64,000 nucleotides of DNA from Symbiodinium natans (Eukaryota > Sar > Dinophyceae > Suessiales > Symbiodiniaceae). The translations under genes and the position numbers were made by a program. The DNA lies in the NCBI GenBank assembly GCA_905221605.1, contig CAJNDS010002196.1, positions 320,001 to 384,000 on the forward strand, written 5' to 3'. Shown here piece after piece: positions 43,206 to 53,940 of this stretch. Below the pieces are notes generated by a model. It was not told the DNA's origin. It made no database searches and saw only the letters and a list, made by a program, of their open reading frames with translations. The first letter of the stretch is position 1. The number at the start of each line of letters is the position of its first letter.

Positions 43206-43340
43206 CTAATCCCCTCCCCCTAATATTAAACCCCCCCCTGACCCCCTTAAAAACCCCCAATATACTATAACATAGCTATCATGGGGGGGGGGGTATTTAT
43301 TAGGGGGTGGGGGGGTGTTTAATATGAGGGGGATGGGATT
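43206..43340. mobile_element. foldback element with C/G-rich arms
   Basis: Left arm 43206-43258 and right arm 43283-43340 are inverted copies of about 55 bp (aatcccctccccctaatatt against its complement), with several mismatches and a 24-bp AT-rich loop. No coding capacity. Confidence 0.65.
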
Positions 43341-43401
43341 AAAGCCCAGGTCCCCAAAAAAGAAGCCAGGGGGACTCCTCAACCCTCACCCGGGCCCGCT
43401 G

Positions 43402-43467
43402 GAGGTGTTTGGGGCCTCGACGCCCTCCTGCGCTGCCTTGCGGCCGAGGGCGCTGTGGCTCCGCGGA
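43402..43467 (+). CDS. orphan GC-rich exon
   Basis: After gctggag the frame reads GVWGLDALLRCLAAEGAVAP then RILE to a gtcagt donor. Strong G/C third positions. No family recognised. Confidence 0.5.
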
Positions 43468-43590
43468 TCCTGGAGGTCAGTGATTTCACTTTAAACATAG
43501 TTATTAAACAAATCATTGATCAAAATCATGAAAGTTTAATCAATGGTATCAACTAGGGCTCGGGTTTTGGGGTCGTAGGGGTGTTGGAAG

Positions 43591-43878
43591 GTGTTGGCAA
43601 CAAAGGGTCCAGGGATTTTGTTTGGTGAGTTTGACACATCTGTAAGGGCTGCAGGCCAAAAAGGTTTCGAAGATGCGGTTGAGGTTGATGTCTTCTTGCT
43701 GGAGTCTTCGGGGTCTAGACGAGTACTGGTAGCCGGGTGTGGGTTTTGGGGTCAAGGTACAAACCTAGACAGGTATGCCAAGATGTACAATTCTGCTCCA
43801 TTGATCTGCTTCAACCGCCGGAAGGCTCCTGGCAGACTTGTCCAGCGTGCTTTCCACAAAGGTGACCCCCGACTATGA
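43591..43878 (+). CDS. 95-codon frame or exon
   Basis: Contains GFEDAVEVDVFLLESSGSRR then DRYAKMYNSAPLICFNRRKA and ends TGA. The 3' part (43771-43860) has its own gacag acceptor and GT donor and is the more reliable. A TTTAGGG array follows 35 bp later. Confidence 0.4.
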   Translation: MLATKGPGILFGEFDTSVRAAGQKGFEDAVEVDVFLLESSGSRRVLVAGCGFWGQGTNLDRYAKMYNSAPLICFNRRKAPGRLVQRAFHKGDPRL

Positions 43879-43910
43879 TGCCCAGCTGCTGCCATGCCAG
43901 GATCCTCAAG

Positions 43911-43961
43911 GTTTAGGGTTTAGGGTTTAGGGTTTAGGGTTTAGGGTTTAGGGTTTAGGGG
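43911..43961. repeat. TTTAGGG array
   Basis: Seven perfect units just downstream of the preceding exon. Confidence 0.95.
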
Positions 43962-44105
43962 GCTCCTTGTGAGAGGACGGCGTCCACCAGAAGGGCTTAG
44001 GCTCGAAAGCTCGTCGAGGGTTTAGGGTTCGTGCGGCTCGGGTGGGGGGGTTCGGGATATCATTCCAGATCCGAATGTAAAGCGCTTCCTTGAGGCCTTA
44101 GCCAG

Positions 44106-44222
44106 GAGGAGGAGGTCCGGGTGGCTGAAGACGGAATGCTCCTTGACAAGGCATCTCTGAAGCGGAGGATTTCGCTACAAGACTTCGGGCTTCAGGTTCT
44201 GGAGTTTTCGGTGTGGGATTGA
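44106..44222 (+). CDS. terminal exon, unrecognised
   Basis: After agccag the frame reads EEEVRVAEDGMLLDKASLKR then RISLQDFGLQVLEFSVWD and a TGA. A GT donor after the FGLQ codons is an alternative. Charged, helical; well-formed. Confidence 0.5.
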   Translation, partial: EEEVRVAEDGMLLDKASLKRRISLQDFGLQVLEFSVWD

Positions 44223-44699
44223 GATTGAGGGAATCGTATTCCTCGCAGCCTACAGACCAGAAACGGCACCTAGGCCTCAGCTTGCTTGGTCGTAGTCAAC
44301 TTGCAAAACCTGGGCAGAGAGTCACTTGCATCAAGTTCCACATCGCTTTGTTCAGGCAGCATGCTGCCACTTCACAGCAAAGGAGCTTATTTTGGAATCT
44401 ACTCGTACGGCCCGAAAGTCTGAGCTGTACCACCAGAAAGCCGTTGCGCCTAACCCCCCGATAGCAGTTGTTTCGCTGAGTCTCTGTAGAAGAGACTGAG
44501 TAGACAACCCACCGAGCTACAACTAAACGCAAAAGTAATTCTGAAGGTGTATATATACGCTTAACATCTTCTATCAGTCTATTTATCTTTCTAATTATCT
44601 ATTTATCCGCTTTTTTCCTGTCTGTATAAGTAGACCACCATGTTTCATACATTAGCTTCTATATCTGTACCTTTCATCTTACATGGCATGCGTGCATGC

Positions 44700-45307
44700 T
44701 CACATTAACACGCACACACACACACATGCACATGCACATGCACATGCACATGCACATGCACCACAGACACCAACACACCAACACACCAACACACCAACAC
44801 GCCAACACACCCACGCGCCAACACACGAACACACCAACACACCGGCACGCAACCACACGAACACATGACATGACCACATAAACACAGAACCACACAAACA
44901 CAGAACACAAAGACACAAAGACACGAAGACCCGAAGACCCGAAGATACGAAGACACGAAGACACACACGCCCACCCACCGGTGCACCCACCCACCCACCC
45001 ACCCGCCCGCCCGCCCGCCCGCCCGCCCGCCCGTACGCACGCATGCACGCACGCACGCACGCAGGCACGCAGGCACGCAGGCACGCAGGCACGCAGGCAC
45101 GCAGGCACGCAGGCACGCAGGCACGCAGGCACGCAGGCACGCAGGCACGCAGGCACGCAGGCACGCAGGCACGCAGGCACGCAGGCACGCAGGCACGCAG
45201 CACGCACAAGCAGCAGCAGCAGGCCGGCAGGCACGCAGGCACGCAGGCACGCAGGCACGCAGGCACGCCAGGCACTCACGCCACCACGCCGCACGCACGC
45301 ACGCACA

Positions 45308-45343
<36 letters not shown>

Positions 45344-45358
45344 CCCACCCGCAACACA

Positions 45359-45401
<43 letters not shown>

Positions 45402-45457
45402 ACACACACACCACAACACACCACACACCACAACACACCACACCACACACCACAACA

Positions 45458-45501
<44 letters not shown>

Positions 45502-45704
45502 ACACACACACACCACAACGCACCACACACCACAACACAACACCACAACACACCACACGCCACAACACACCACACACCACGACACACCACACACCACGAC
45601 GCACCACACACCACAACACACCACACACCACAACACACACACACACACACACACACCCACACACAGACCAGCAGACACACACACACACACACACACACAC
45701 ACCA

Positions 45705-45757
<53 letters not shown>

Positions 45758-45794
45758 ACACACACACCACACACACACACACACCACACACACA

Positions 45795-45874
<80 letters not shown>

Positions 45875-45945
45875 GCGCGCGCACGCACGCACGCACGCAC
45901 TCACGCACGCACGCCCTCATGCACGCACGCACGCACGCACATGTT
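44700..45945. repeat. long low-complexity block: CA, CACACCAA, GCACGCAG, CACACCA units
   Basis: About 1.25 kb. Order: CACATG (44710-44760), ACACCAAC (44765-44860), GACACAAA (44900-44970), CCCG (44985-45035), GCACGCAG (45060-45270), GCAC (45295-45345), then CA with CCA interruptions to 45870 and GCAC again. All forward frames are open for hundreds of codons as His/Thr-rich or Cys/Val-rich strings; I do not call them genes. Confidence 0.95.
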
Positions 45946-46009
45946 CTTCGAAAGGCGCCCATCTGCCAGATCCAACAAAATGTTCATTCCGACTTCTCCG
46001 TGACGACAT

Positions 46010-46600
46010 GAACGCACATCTGTCTACGATAAAGCACTTGCAGATGATACACACTCTTCGAAGTTAAGGGCACGAAAATGTAAAAGGTGATACATATCTG
46101 CAGACTGTTTCTGAATGTTCAAGGAGGCAGATTTACCCAAGTCCTAAGCCTTTGACATTGTCCATTGTTTGTGTTGGTACCAATCGAAGATACTTGCCCT
46201 TTCTCCCGCTGGCCCTATGAGCAACTCATAGCATACACGTTCCGTGTGCTAGGGCCAGGGTAAACGCTAATTTTGTTCAAAAGAACAAAGCTACTTGCTT
46301 GCCTGAGCAGCGTTCCATGCGAGCTCAGGAGAAAAAGACACAGCCGTTGTATTGTATTGGTAGATGAGTTTTTGACACGATAGAACTGCACCCGCACCCA
46401 CACTGAGGGTAATGAAGGACAGCTACTGGGACATTCACGTGCAAACTACACCCCAGTGATTTTTTGCAGCCTCGTCTCATGACATGTGACTTTAACTGAG
46501 CCATCTGGGTAGCTCTCACGTGCACCCTGATATGTTGTTTTGGTATGGTAGTTTTGGTTTAGCTCTCTGGGTGCCACCATATATATATATATATATAGAT
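46010..46600. other. AT-richer gene-free stretch
   Basis: No paired splice sites; a short (TA)n at 46580-46600 closes it. Confidence 0.35.
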
Positions 46601-46730
46601 ATATACATGTACACATACACACATAGACATGCAGTTGCCAATGCGCGCACATACACATGCATTTGCATGTATGCTTGCATGTATAGGCATATTTGTATAT
46701 ATACAACCGGAAATCAAACAAGTCCACCAA

Positions 46731-46809
46731 GGCTTTGCGCACGGCGCCTCCTCCGCGCGTCCTGCGCGCCTGCGCCAGGGCACTGGGCACCCGAGGGGGG
46801 CGCCTACGT
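46731..46809 (+). CDS. orphan GC-rich exon
   Basis: The frame ending at a consensus gtgagt donor reads APAPGHWAPEGGAYV; a second GC-rich frame is open. Acceptor ccaccaag. No family recognised. Confidence 0.35.
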
Positions 46810-46911
46810 GGTGAGTGGCTGGGCTATAGGGTTCAGAATTCAGTGCACTGGGTCTCAGTTAGAGGGTTTGGGGTTCTTCATTCAGGGCGTTGTTTTCTCC
46901 GCATTTGAAAG

Positions 46912-47034
46912 ATGCAAGGTGGTGGCCTTGGTGGCATTGGTGAGGACCCTAGCTCTCAGCCCGATCATCTTCATCAAGACGGCAAGAAGACGTTGCTCAA
47001 GGGTCCACACACAAAGAGGTCAAAAAGGGACCTT
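46912..47034 (+). CDS. possible first exon
   Basis: Starts at ATG (MQGGGLGGIGEDPSSQPDHL then HQDGKKTLLKGPHTKRSKRD) and ends at a gtatgt donor after exactly 41 codons. An AG directly before the ATG means it could be internal. Confidence 0.45.
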
Positions 47035-47131
47035 GTATGTTTTTGTGCTGCAGCGTTCCAGGGGAGCATTTGCAGTTTAAGGGTGGCTCTCCTCCGCATC
47101 TTAGCATCTTGCTAAGGCCTTTGCTGCGCAG

Positions 47132-47197
47132 CATGGCTGGCACCGGAGGCTGCAGCTGTGACGTTGCTTCACCGACGCGCGCCCCAGCCAGAGGCAG
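47132..47197 (+). CDS. orphan exon
   Basis: After tgcgcag the frame reads MAGTGGCSCDVASPTRAPAR then G to a GT donor (gttgagg). Confidence 0.35.
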
Positions 47198-47439
47198 GTT
47201 GAGGTGTCCGAGTTCAGGGCCTATAAATGCTTAAGTGAAGAAGCCCCAAACCCCCAAAGTCCTAACACCTGCGTCACGGGTTAGGGTTGAACGTTGTGCG
47301 GGGAGGGGGAGGAATAGCGGATTTAGGAGTAAGGACTTGGGCTTTTGAACCCAGATTTCAGGCGGCGCGGTGAGGTGCAACCGCGGCATGCAGACCTTGA
47401 CTTGTCTGCACTCGTCTGACATTAGATGTCATGTGGCAG

Positions 47440-47565
47440 GCTTCCCACCACCTGGCTCGGCTGACTTCGAGTACGTGTGAGATCTCCCTGCGCCGCGGGG
47501 ACGTTGCAGACAGGTGCGGCGAAAGCATGGCAAATCCACAGCTCTACTTGCAGACCCGACAGTAA
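47440..47565 (+). CDS. terminal exon, unrecognised
   Basis: After tgtggcag the frame reads ASHHLARLTSSTCEISLRRG then DVADRCGESMANPQLYLQTR and a TAA. Clean acceptor and composition. Confidence 0.5.
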   Translation, partial: ASHHLARLTSSTCEISLRRGDVADRCGESMANPQLYLQTRQ

Positions 47566-47847
47566 TAATGCCCAGCAACATTATGTCTGCCCGCTCCCTC
47601 CCTCCTTTTGTTTGCACCCCAGCAAACCCGACCTGCGCCTGTCTCAATACCCAAGACCCCAGTCACCCGTCTTGCCTTTCGCAGTTTTTCGGCTTAAAAA
47701 GAGCTCGAGAGGAAGGACCGGCAGTTTCTGGCAAACCCTGCAGCTGCTGGTTCCCTTGAGCCATGCGTCGCCAAAGCACATTCGAGACCCTCGCACGCAT
47801 GCCGCGTCCCTGCAAGCCGGCAGTGGCGGGGCTCGATGTGGAAGCTC

Positions 47848-48235
47848 TTAGCAACCAGTCGATGACATCCTGCCCCCTGAATCGGAAGGATCTGAGTCTT
47901 CTTCAGAAACAAGGTTGTTTTTATCTAAAGAGCATGGGACACCACCTCCCCTGCCCCAAGCACAAACCAAACAAAGTGTTAGTGAAGGCAAGCAAAAACC
48001 TCAAGAGGACAGGCGCTTGGAGATGGCGCCGTCTCCCAGATGCCCAGACGATTGGTGGGCCGAGTCTCCAACATGCTCGCCGTACACCCGGAGGTCCTTC
48101 TGCTCAAGCACCATGCCAGATGAAGCCATGGCAGATATGGTGGATACACTCCCGCCGAACAAGCTTCTACACGATGTGTCTGAAGCTCGCTTGAAGGCAT
48201 TCCTCAAGGACAGCAACCTGTGTCATGGTCCCTAA
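47848..48235 (+). CDS. long acidic exon running into a telomere-like array
   Basis: After ctcttag one frame stays open for 128 codons: DDILPPESEGSESSSETRLF, then CPDDWWAESPTCSPYTRRSF, then MADMVDTLPPNKLLHDVSEA and LKAFLKDSNLCHGP. The TAA that ends it is part of the first CCCTAAA unit. Either the repeat supplies the stop codon, or splicing occurs at a GT (gtccct) just before. Another frame (47763-48194, basic) is open but less convincing. No family recognised. Confidence 0.5.
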
Positions 48236-48371
48236 ACCCTAAACCCTAAACCCTAAACCCTAAACCCTAAACCCTAAACCCTAAACCCTAAACCCTAAAC
48301 CCTAAACCCTAAACCCTAAACCCTAAACCCTAAACCCTAAACCCTAAACCCTAAACCCTAAACCCTAAACC
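48230..48371. repeat. CCCTAAA array
   Basis: About 20 near-perfect units, directly at the end of the preceding exon and 30 bp before the next. Confidence 0.97.
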
Positions 48372-48401
48372 GTAACCCCCTGAACACCAGGCCCAAGCTT
48401 A

Positions 48402-48623
48402 AAGCAAGTGGCACCTGCTCTCCAGGAAGTCGAGGAGTCGCCAAAGAGACTCAAAGCTGAGGTGCGCTTTTTGGACTGTGGGCTTCAACTAAGGGCCTTT
48501 TGTTCGGCTTTTGAGGCTTCATCGATTTTGCAGCAACCACAACAGCTTGCCAATCGGCACACATGGTTCCTTCCATCTGAAATGCGCATTGTTACAGCAC
48601 GTGTACCCTGCATGGGAAGATGA
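48402..48623 (+). CDS. exon after the array
   Basis: After cttaaag the frame reads QVAPALQEVEESPKRLKAEV then LQLRAFCSAFEASSILQQPQ and stops at TGA 48621-48623. A GT donor after KAE is an alternative end. Helical composition. Confidence 0.4.
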   Translation, partial: KQVAPALQEVEESPKRLKAEVRFLDCGLQLRAFCSAFEASSILQQPQQLANRHTWFLPSEMRIVTARVPCMGR

Positions 48624-48671
48624 GGTGCGATGAAGGGCTAGGCCAGACAGTTAGAGGAGTACAGTAGGGTA

Positions 48672-49088
48672 GTGAATGCAAGATGCGGCAACACCGGCAA
48701 GCAAGCTCCCGGACCACTGCGGGTTGCCATTGTGCCCGAAAGTAGGATGTTTCCCAACATCCCTTGTGCTCCTTTATGGTCCGTGTGTGGCCCCTGTTTT
48801 CGGGCCGAAAGGATTTCAGGGCCTGATGAGCTTGATGTGGCGAAACCGGGGGAAGGTCGTTCGGGGTCTAGTCTTGCACTGTCCGTGTTTGGGGACGTGA
48901 TGTCATGTCAGCGCAGCAGTTGCAACTCATTGATCGGGGCTTCACTGCGAATAAGGGTTTTCCACGGGCTTGGGGACTCCCTGAAACCCAGGGCGGATTT
49001 TTCTACTCCCTTCTTCCCCACCCGACAGGTGGGGTTGCTAGAGTTTGAAGACAAAATGGCACGCATTACGCGACGCGACGTGTTCTAG
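48672..49088 (+). CDS. 138-codon frame, probably more than one exon
   Basis: Open throughout: VAIVPESRMFPNIPCAPLWS, then AERISGPDELDVAKPGEG, ending VGLLEFEDKMARITRRDVF and TAG. The last part has its own ccgacag acceptor at about 49029 and resembles the 'V-x-FEDK-xxA' end of RNA-binding folds, but this is too short to classify. Confidence 0.35.
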   Translation: MNARCGNTGKQAPGPLRVAIVPESRMFPNIPCAPLWSVCGPCFRAERISGPDELDVAKPGEGRSGSSLALSVFGDVMSCQRSSCNSLIGASLRIRVFHGLGDSLKPRADFSTPFFPTRQVGLLEFEDKMARITRRDVF

Positions 49089-49163
49089 ACAAGACGTGCA
49101 GTTCTCAGCTCTCAGGCAGTACAACACTCAGGGCACAAGACAGGCAACTGTTCCTGTCGACAG

Positions 49164-49247
49164 CAGGTGTGGGCGAGTGGTGGCCCTTACGCGGGTTATC
49201 CGACAAAGAACTATATCCTCTTGACCTGGAAAATAGTTGGAACATGA
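49164..49247 (+). CDS. terminal exon, unrecognised
   Basis: After tcgacag the frame reads QVWASGGPYAGYPTKNYILL then TWKIVGT and a TGA. Confidence 0.4.
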   Translation, partial: QVWASGGPYAGYPTKNYILLTWKIVGT

Positions 49248-49356
49248 ATTACCCATTTTTTCCTAAAACATCTGTGAACGACACGTTTTCTCTGCAAATA
49301 CAGAGGCAGCCGTATGCGTTTCGAGTAAAAACACAATGGAACGAGAGGTTTCCTGC

Positions 49357-49387
<31 letters not shown>

Positions 49388-50044
49388 GAGGCATGAAGAA
49401 GCAGTAGTTTGCCCATGAAACTACAAAGGTTTCCCGCCCGCACAGAAAAAGGGGCATCAAAAATCCAGGACCCCTGAAACCCTGCTTTTTTTCCCCATTC
49501 GTTAACGCGAGTATTGCGAGCTCCCGGGGCTGTATGGCCATGGATCCCAGTCTCAACCGGCTTCTGGATGCGTGGCCGCGTTGCCGCTTCAAATCCAGAT
49601 GAGATTCCGAGCATGGATGACAGGTCCTCAAGACTTTAGAGTCTCTGTACACTACATTCAGAGCTTTTTCAGAATCAGTTGCGAGGGGGGGCTGGTGGGC
49701 TTCAGCTTTGCCAGGTCATCCGTCGACGGCAGACCGCGCCGGACAGCACGGCTCAGCAGTCAGCTCTGCTTTCCACCTTCTGGAGGATGTTGAGCAGCAA
49801 CTGAAGCTCCTGCCTTCGATGAGTTGCATCATATCGTTTAGTAGCATAGCTGCGGAACCCTGCGCTAAACTTCTTCTTGTGACGATTGCTGAAATAAACT
49901 AAGTCAGTAAGAGCTGGCAAAAGTTGCGGCTTGGGATCCACAGCTGTTTGAACCTTTCTTGCTCGGACAGCCGAGGGGCGTTCCGCGATTTCCATAATTG
50001 CCGTCCTCCAAGCACGAAGCCCTTAAAGCCCTCCCCATGCGCAG

Positions 50045-50191
50045 GGAAGGGTGTGGCTGGTGTATGGTGCCTGGAGCGACGGGGAGGCGAAGATTACAGG
50101 GCCTGTACATCGGCTCTTCCTGGTTCTTGGCCACATGTCCTTCGCCGTCCATGGGCCATGGGTGTGCATTGAGAGATTGTTTGGGTGCTAA
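50045..50191 (+). CDS. terminal exon, unrecognised
   Basis: After gcgcag the frame reads GRVWLVYGAWSDGEAKITGP then VHRLFLVLGHMSFAVHGPWV and ends TAA after 48 codons. Mostly hydrophobic strands with one charged loop. Confidence 0.45.
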   Translation, partial: GRVWLVYGAWSDGEAKITGPVHRLFLVLGHMSFAVHGPWVCIERLFGC

Positions 50192-50308
50192 GGGCTAAGA
50201 GCCAAGCTAAAGATCTTCGCTCAGTTTGTTGCACCTTCGGTGCGAATTCGCCTCCGCGATGCAGCTCAACCTCGTAGATTGAGAGAGAGACCTGCAGCGG
50301 GTCAACTG

Positions 50309-50417
50309 CCCAGAGACTCCAATATCCCTTAATTAAGGATTATACCTTAAATCATATTAGGGATCCTATTATAATTTAAGGTATCTTCCTGAATTAAGGG
50401 ATATTGGAGTCTCTGGG
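50309..50417. mobile_element. near-perfect palindromic foldback element
   Basis: The whole 109 bp is an interrupted palindrome. The outer 26 bp (cccagagactccaatatccc...) are an exact inverted repeat; the inner parts (ccttaaat...tatta) pair with few mismatches. AT-rich compared with its surroundings, no coding capacity. Confidence 0.8.
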
Positions 50418-50767
50418 ATGCGGCATATCAGCCATCTGCAGCCTTGGTGGCCGCATGAGGGCCACGGAGGAGAAGCAACTCACCCTCCGTCTGTCTGCAT
50501 GCCTCCGCCCCCTTGGGTGCTTTTGGTTGTTCGGAGCAGAAGTTCCGAGCCGTGAGCACGAGAGGAAGAAGACACAAGAGGGTTGATGGTTGAGTAGGCA
50601 GGGAAGGTCTTGGGAGGTAAGTAAGGGTGAGTTGAGTGCGTGTAGAGGAATGGGGACGGAAGGGGTGGTTCAGTCATTCAGGAGTTTAGAGGTTGAGTGA
50701 GGGCTTAGGAAGGGAAGGCCTTGGTTGGGGTTACGCTTTGCGAGGTTGAGGGGTTGAAGGCTTCAAG

Positions 50768-50965
50768 GTGTCGCGAGGCCTCCGCCACAGCTTGTGTCCT
50801 TACCGGCTTGATTTCGGCTTGGCTGGGGTGTCTGGGTTCCCCCTTCCGGGGTCTTGCAAAGCGTGGGCTGTACTTGAGGATTTCAACCTTGAAGCGAGCC
50901 AGTACATGAAAGAGGAGATTTTCATGGGGTGCTGTAGAAGGGAACTTCTGACATTGGCCAGTTGA
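50768..50965 (+). CDS. terminal exon, unrecognised
   Basis: After cttcaag the frame reads VSRGLRHSLCPYRLDFGLAG, then KAWAVLEDFNLEASQYMKEE and IFMGCCRRELLTLAS, ending TGA. 65 codons; G-rich DNA precedes it. Confidence 0.5.
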   Translation: MSRGLRHSLCPYRLDFGLAGVSGFPLPGSCKAWAVLEDFNLEASQYMKEEIFMGCCRRELLTLAS

Positions 50966-51299
50966 AAGGAGTTGTGGTCATGCTCTGAAAATTTTCGGTT
51001 AAAGGCAGATGCACAACCGAAGGCCCGTAATGGAAGCTTTTTCTAGAGGACCCCAGAAATAAGTGCGGTCCAAAATGACTCCAAACACCGAACCGCCTTT
51101 GTAAGACCGAAGTCTCCAATCCTCCAAACCTTGGCCTCGGAGGTCCTCGGTCGTCGGATTGCGCGACCTCCTGCTTGGCCGGGAGCGACGAGGATGGAGA
51201 ATCAGGGCAAAGAGTGAGAATTTAGGCCAGGACCTAGTCATAGACAACTGCCTTTCACGAGTTCCATCGCAAAAGTTGTTAGGGAAGTTCTTCTAGGTG

Positions 51300-51302
<3 letters not shown>

Positions 51303-51362
<60 letters not shown>

Positions 51363-51382
51363 AGAGAGAGAGAGAGAGACGT
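51303..51382. repeat. (GA)n microsatellite
   Basis: About 40 dinucleotide units with one GGGA interruption. Confidence 0.95.
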
Positions 51383-51818
51383 TGTTGGGGGATTCGGGTC
51401 TTTGTGTGTTCCGATTCCAGGCTTCCCTCGGCAGCGCTTGGTTCGAAGCCACATGTTCCTGATTGACAATTTCTAAGTAGAGCCTGAAGCACAGAGCCAG
51501 AAGGCCTGGATGATCGTGCATGCCACGCGTCCAAAAGGCACATCGCACATCAGACTTCGGTTACAGCAGCAGTGAGCGATGGGCACTGCCACATTTGAAT
51601 GTGTTCCAAGTGTTGGGGTTGGACTTTCCGAGTTCCGGCCTGCGAACGCCATGCCTGATCAGCGGGTCTCAAAAATCACCGTCGACGGTACTGGCAGGCC
51701 CCTGATGCACATGCTGTGTTGGACCCGTACAGTATCTTCCTCAACTCGTAAAGCTCTAGACCCTAGGCAGGCACCCAATCTCTAAACATCCTTACCTCTG
51801 CCAGTACGAAGCCCTCAA

Positions 51819-52052
51819 TCAGTGGAAAGCTTCTTGTCATGGAAACGAGTGGCCATTAGGTTCCCCGAGTCTTGCGGCCTTAAAACTTCAAGCCGGGTCT
51901 TGGCAGGCGTTCTCTGTTCCTGGACCTTGCGGACACGGAACAAGGCGGAGCATCCGAGGAAAGCGTGCTGCTTGAAGGACTGTCGGGTTGAAGGGTCTGG
52001 AACGGGAGCAGAAAGCGGAGTCCATAAGCGAAGTACCTGCGTTGCTCTTAAG
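51819..52052 (+). CDS. long exon, unrecognised
   Basis: Frame reads VESFLSWKRVAIRFPESCGL, then WTLRTRNKAEHPRKACCLKD, to a gtcagt donor. About 78 codons, basic and Cys-containing. Confidence 0.4.
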
Positions 52053-52335
52053 GTCAGTTTGAAAGCTTCCATTCTTCCAATCTAAACTTATGGGTGTCAT
52101 ACGCACGAAGGCACCCAGAGTCAGAAAAAACGAAGGTTTTTTCAGGGCTCTCCAGGGATAGTCCTCGAGGAAGTCTGGGAGGACTGGCCCCTCCACCAGT
52201 GCTAACTGCCGCCCGGCTGAAAAGTGTCAGAGATTGGGGGTTGGGGTTTACAGTCTGTTTTTGTTGGTTTGCCTGTGTGTGCTTTTGAGGTGTCTTTGTT
52301 CATTTTTCTCTCGGGAGTGTGTTAGCCGCGGACAG

Positions 52336-52444
52336 CTCTGATGTCAGATTGGATTCCGCGCATGTGTGTCTCAACCTCCGTTTCAGACCGAAGCTGAAAT
52401 CGGATTCTCCTGAACTGATCTTGCTTCCAGATTCTTACTTTCTG
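52336..52444 (+). CDS. orphan exon
   Basis: After gcggacag the frame reads SDVRLDSAHVCLNLRFRPKL then KSDSPELILLPDSYFL to a gtataag donor. A 109-codon reverse frame covers the same bases; the paired splice sites favour the + strand. Confidence 0.45.
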
Positions 52445-53236
52445 GTATAAGATTGGAACCCCGAGGGTTGGGGTTTCCACTCCAATCCGTGCCCATCTTG
52501 CCTTCGGGGGCTCGGGGATTAGGCTCAACCGTCGTTGAAGGCTCATGAGTCGCTCTGAGTAGAAAGTGAGCGGAGATAACCTACTTAACGGAGGGACAGG
52601 AGTCTGAACCGTTCGTCGATAGCATGCCTGCGACCGCCATACCTGCCCCATAATTCAAGCATAGGCACGTTCAAAGAGGCACAGCTATGCTTAGAAACCG
52701 CAATACATGGCCGAATGCCCCCCTTCACCCACAAGTCTTTTCCCACATTTGAGGCCAGGCTGCCGCTTGTGCCCCTTCACAGGTGGGATCCGAAGTTCCC
52801 ACAGCCCTCGAAACCCTAAACCCTAAACCCTAAACCCTAAACCGTGAAACCAAACCCGAACTGTTGGTGTGTTGGGGGAGTTCTGGCATGGTCGTCCTTG
52901 ACGCCTCTCGACAAGGGCAGCCTTGGCGGCCTGTGGGTGCAGGATTGCATCTGATGAATTGCATCTGAGCTGGTGGTGAAAGCGACCTCAGGGTGCCAAC
53001 GGAAACCTCAGAACTTGTTGCCGACAGACAGGCTTGCGCAAGCGCGGTCACGAGATCGCGCAGCAGACTCAGCCCCAAACACGAAAACTCAGTAGGACAA
53101 AGCTTGAATTTCTGCAATGTTCTCTTGGGGCTTGACAGGCCTTGTAACGGAAGGTGCAAGTGTGAAAGGGCCAGAACCTGCAGGTTGGAGTTGTAGTCGT
53201 GCTACGGACGACGCTGTTGTTTCTTTCGTAACAGTT

Positions 53237-53394
53237 CAAGTCGATTCGCCGCTGATATCCGTGCACTTGGTGTGGTAGCCGCAACAAGCGATGGAAAGTT
53301 ATCGCCAATTCTGACGGCCGTCTTTGCAGGCTCTGCTTGGTTCTCTCCGGCTGCCTCCTGCTTGCTGGGGTTGCGACTACAGGCCTCCCTTTGA
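53237..53394 (+). CDS. possible terminal exon, hydrophobic
   Basis: Frame reads FAADIRALGVVAATSDGKLS then PILTAVFAGSAWFSPAASCL and stops at TGA. One hydrophobic helix is likely. An overlapping frame just upstream (DDAVVSFVTVQVDSPLISVH) is also open. Confidence 0.35.
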
Positions 53395-53940
53395 AGCAGG
53401 CGGGGGGCTTGTGTAAGTTGAAAAGTTGGAGGATGCCACACTTTTCGGACAGGTCTGCCCTTGAACGTGTTTAGGCTTGCTGGGGGTGGGGGTTATGGCG
53501 ACCTTTTTCCCTCCATAACTTTGGGCCGAGGCGTTGATGCAAACCCCCGATGTTCCCTTGTTTGTAGAGGGCCCGGGGGCGGGGGGGGGGGGATTGCTTT
53601 CAGAATCATTGGTGTTTGCTGTTTACCATGCCTTCACTGCACCTCAAGCGAGCGAACTTCAGAATCGCGGTACTTTTCTCGTTCGGGAGAATGGGCGGGG
53701 AGGCTTCGGCTTCGTCCTTTGCTGGGTACTCAGACTTCCTGTGGCGGAGGGCTAGGGGTTTTTACATGGGTTGCGATTCAGGACTGCTGCACGCGAGGAA
53801 GAACCCCTTAGGTTTTTGTTTTAAGTAAGGGCCCCATTACTGCAACATGCCTATATGAGGGGCAATGATTGAGTTTAGAACACTCACATACCCTAACCCT
53901 AAACCCTAAACCCTAAACCCGAAACCCTATAACCTCACAG

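Noticed and set aside
45060-45270. CRISPR-like repeat array
   Set aside because: Units are contiguous 8-bp repeats with no spacers.
44674-46011. Several 190-408-codon frames on both strands
   Set aside because: They are translations of CA, GCAC and GCACGCAG repeats (His/Thr or Cys/Val strings), open in every frame because the units lack stops.
52322-52651. 109-codon reverse frame
   Set aside because: The + strand has an exon here with an acag acceptor and gtataag donor; the reverse frame has no comparable splice or start evidence.
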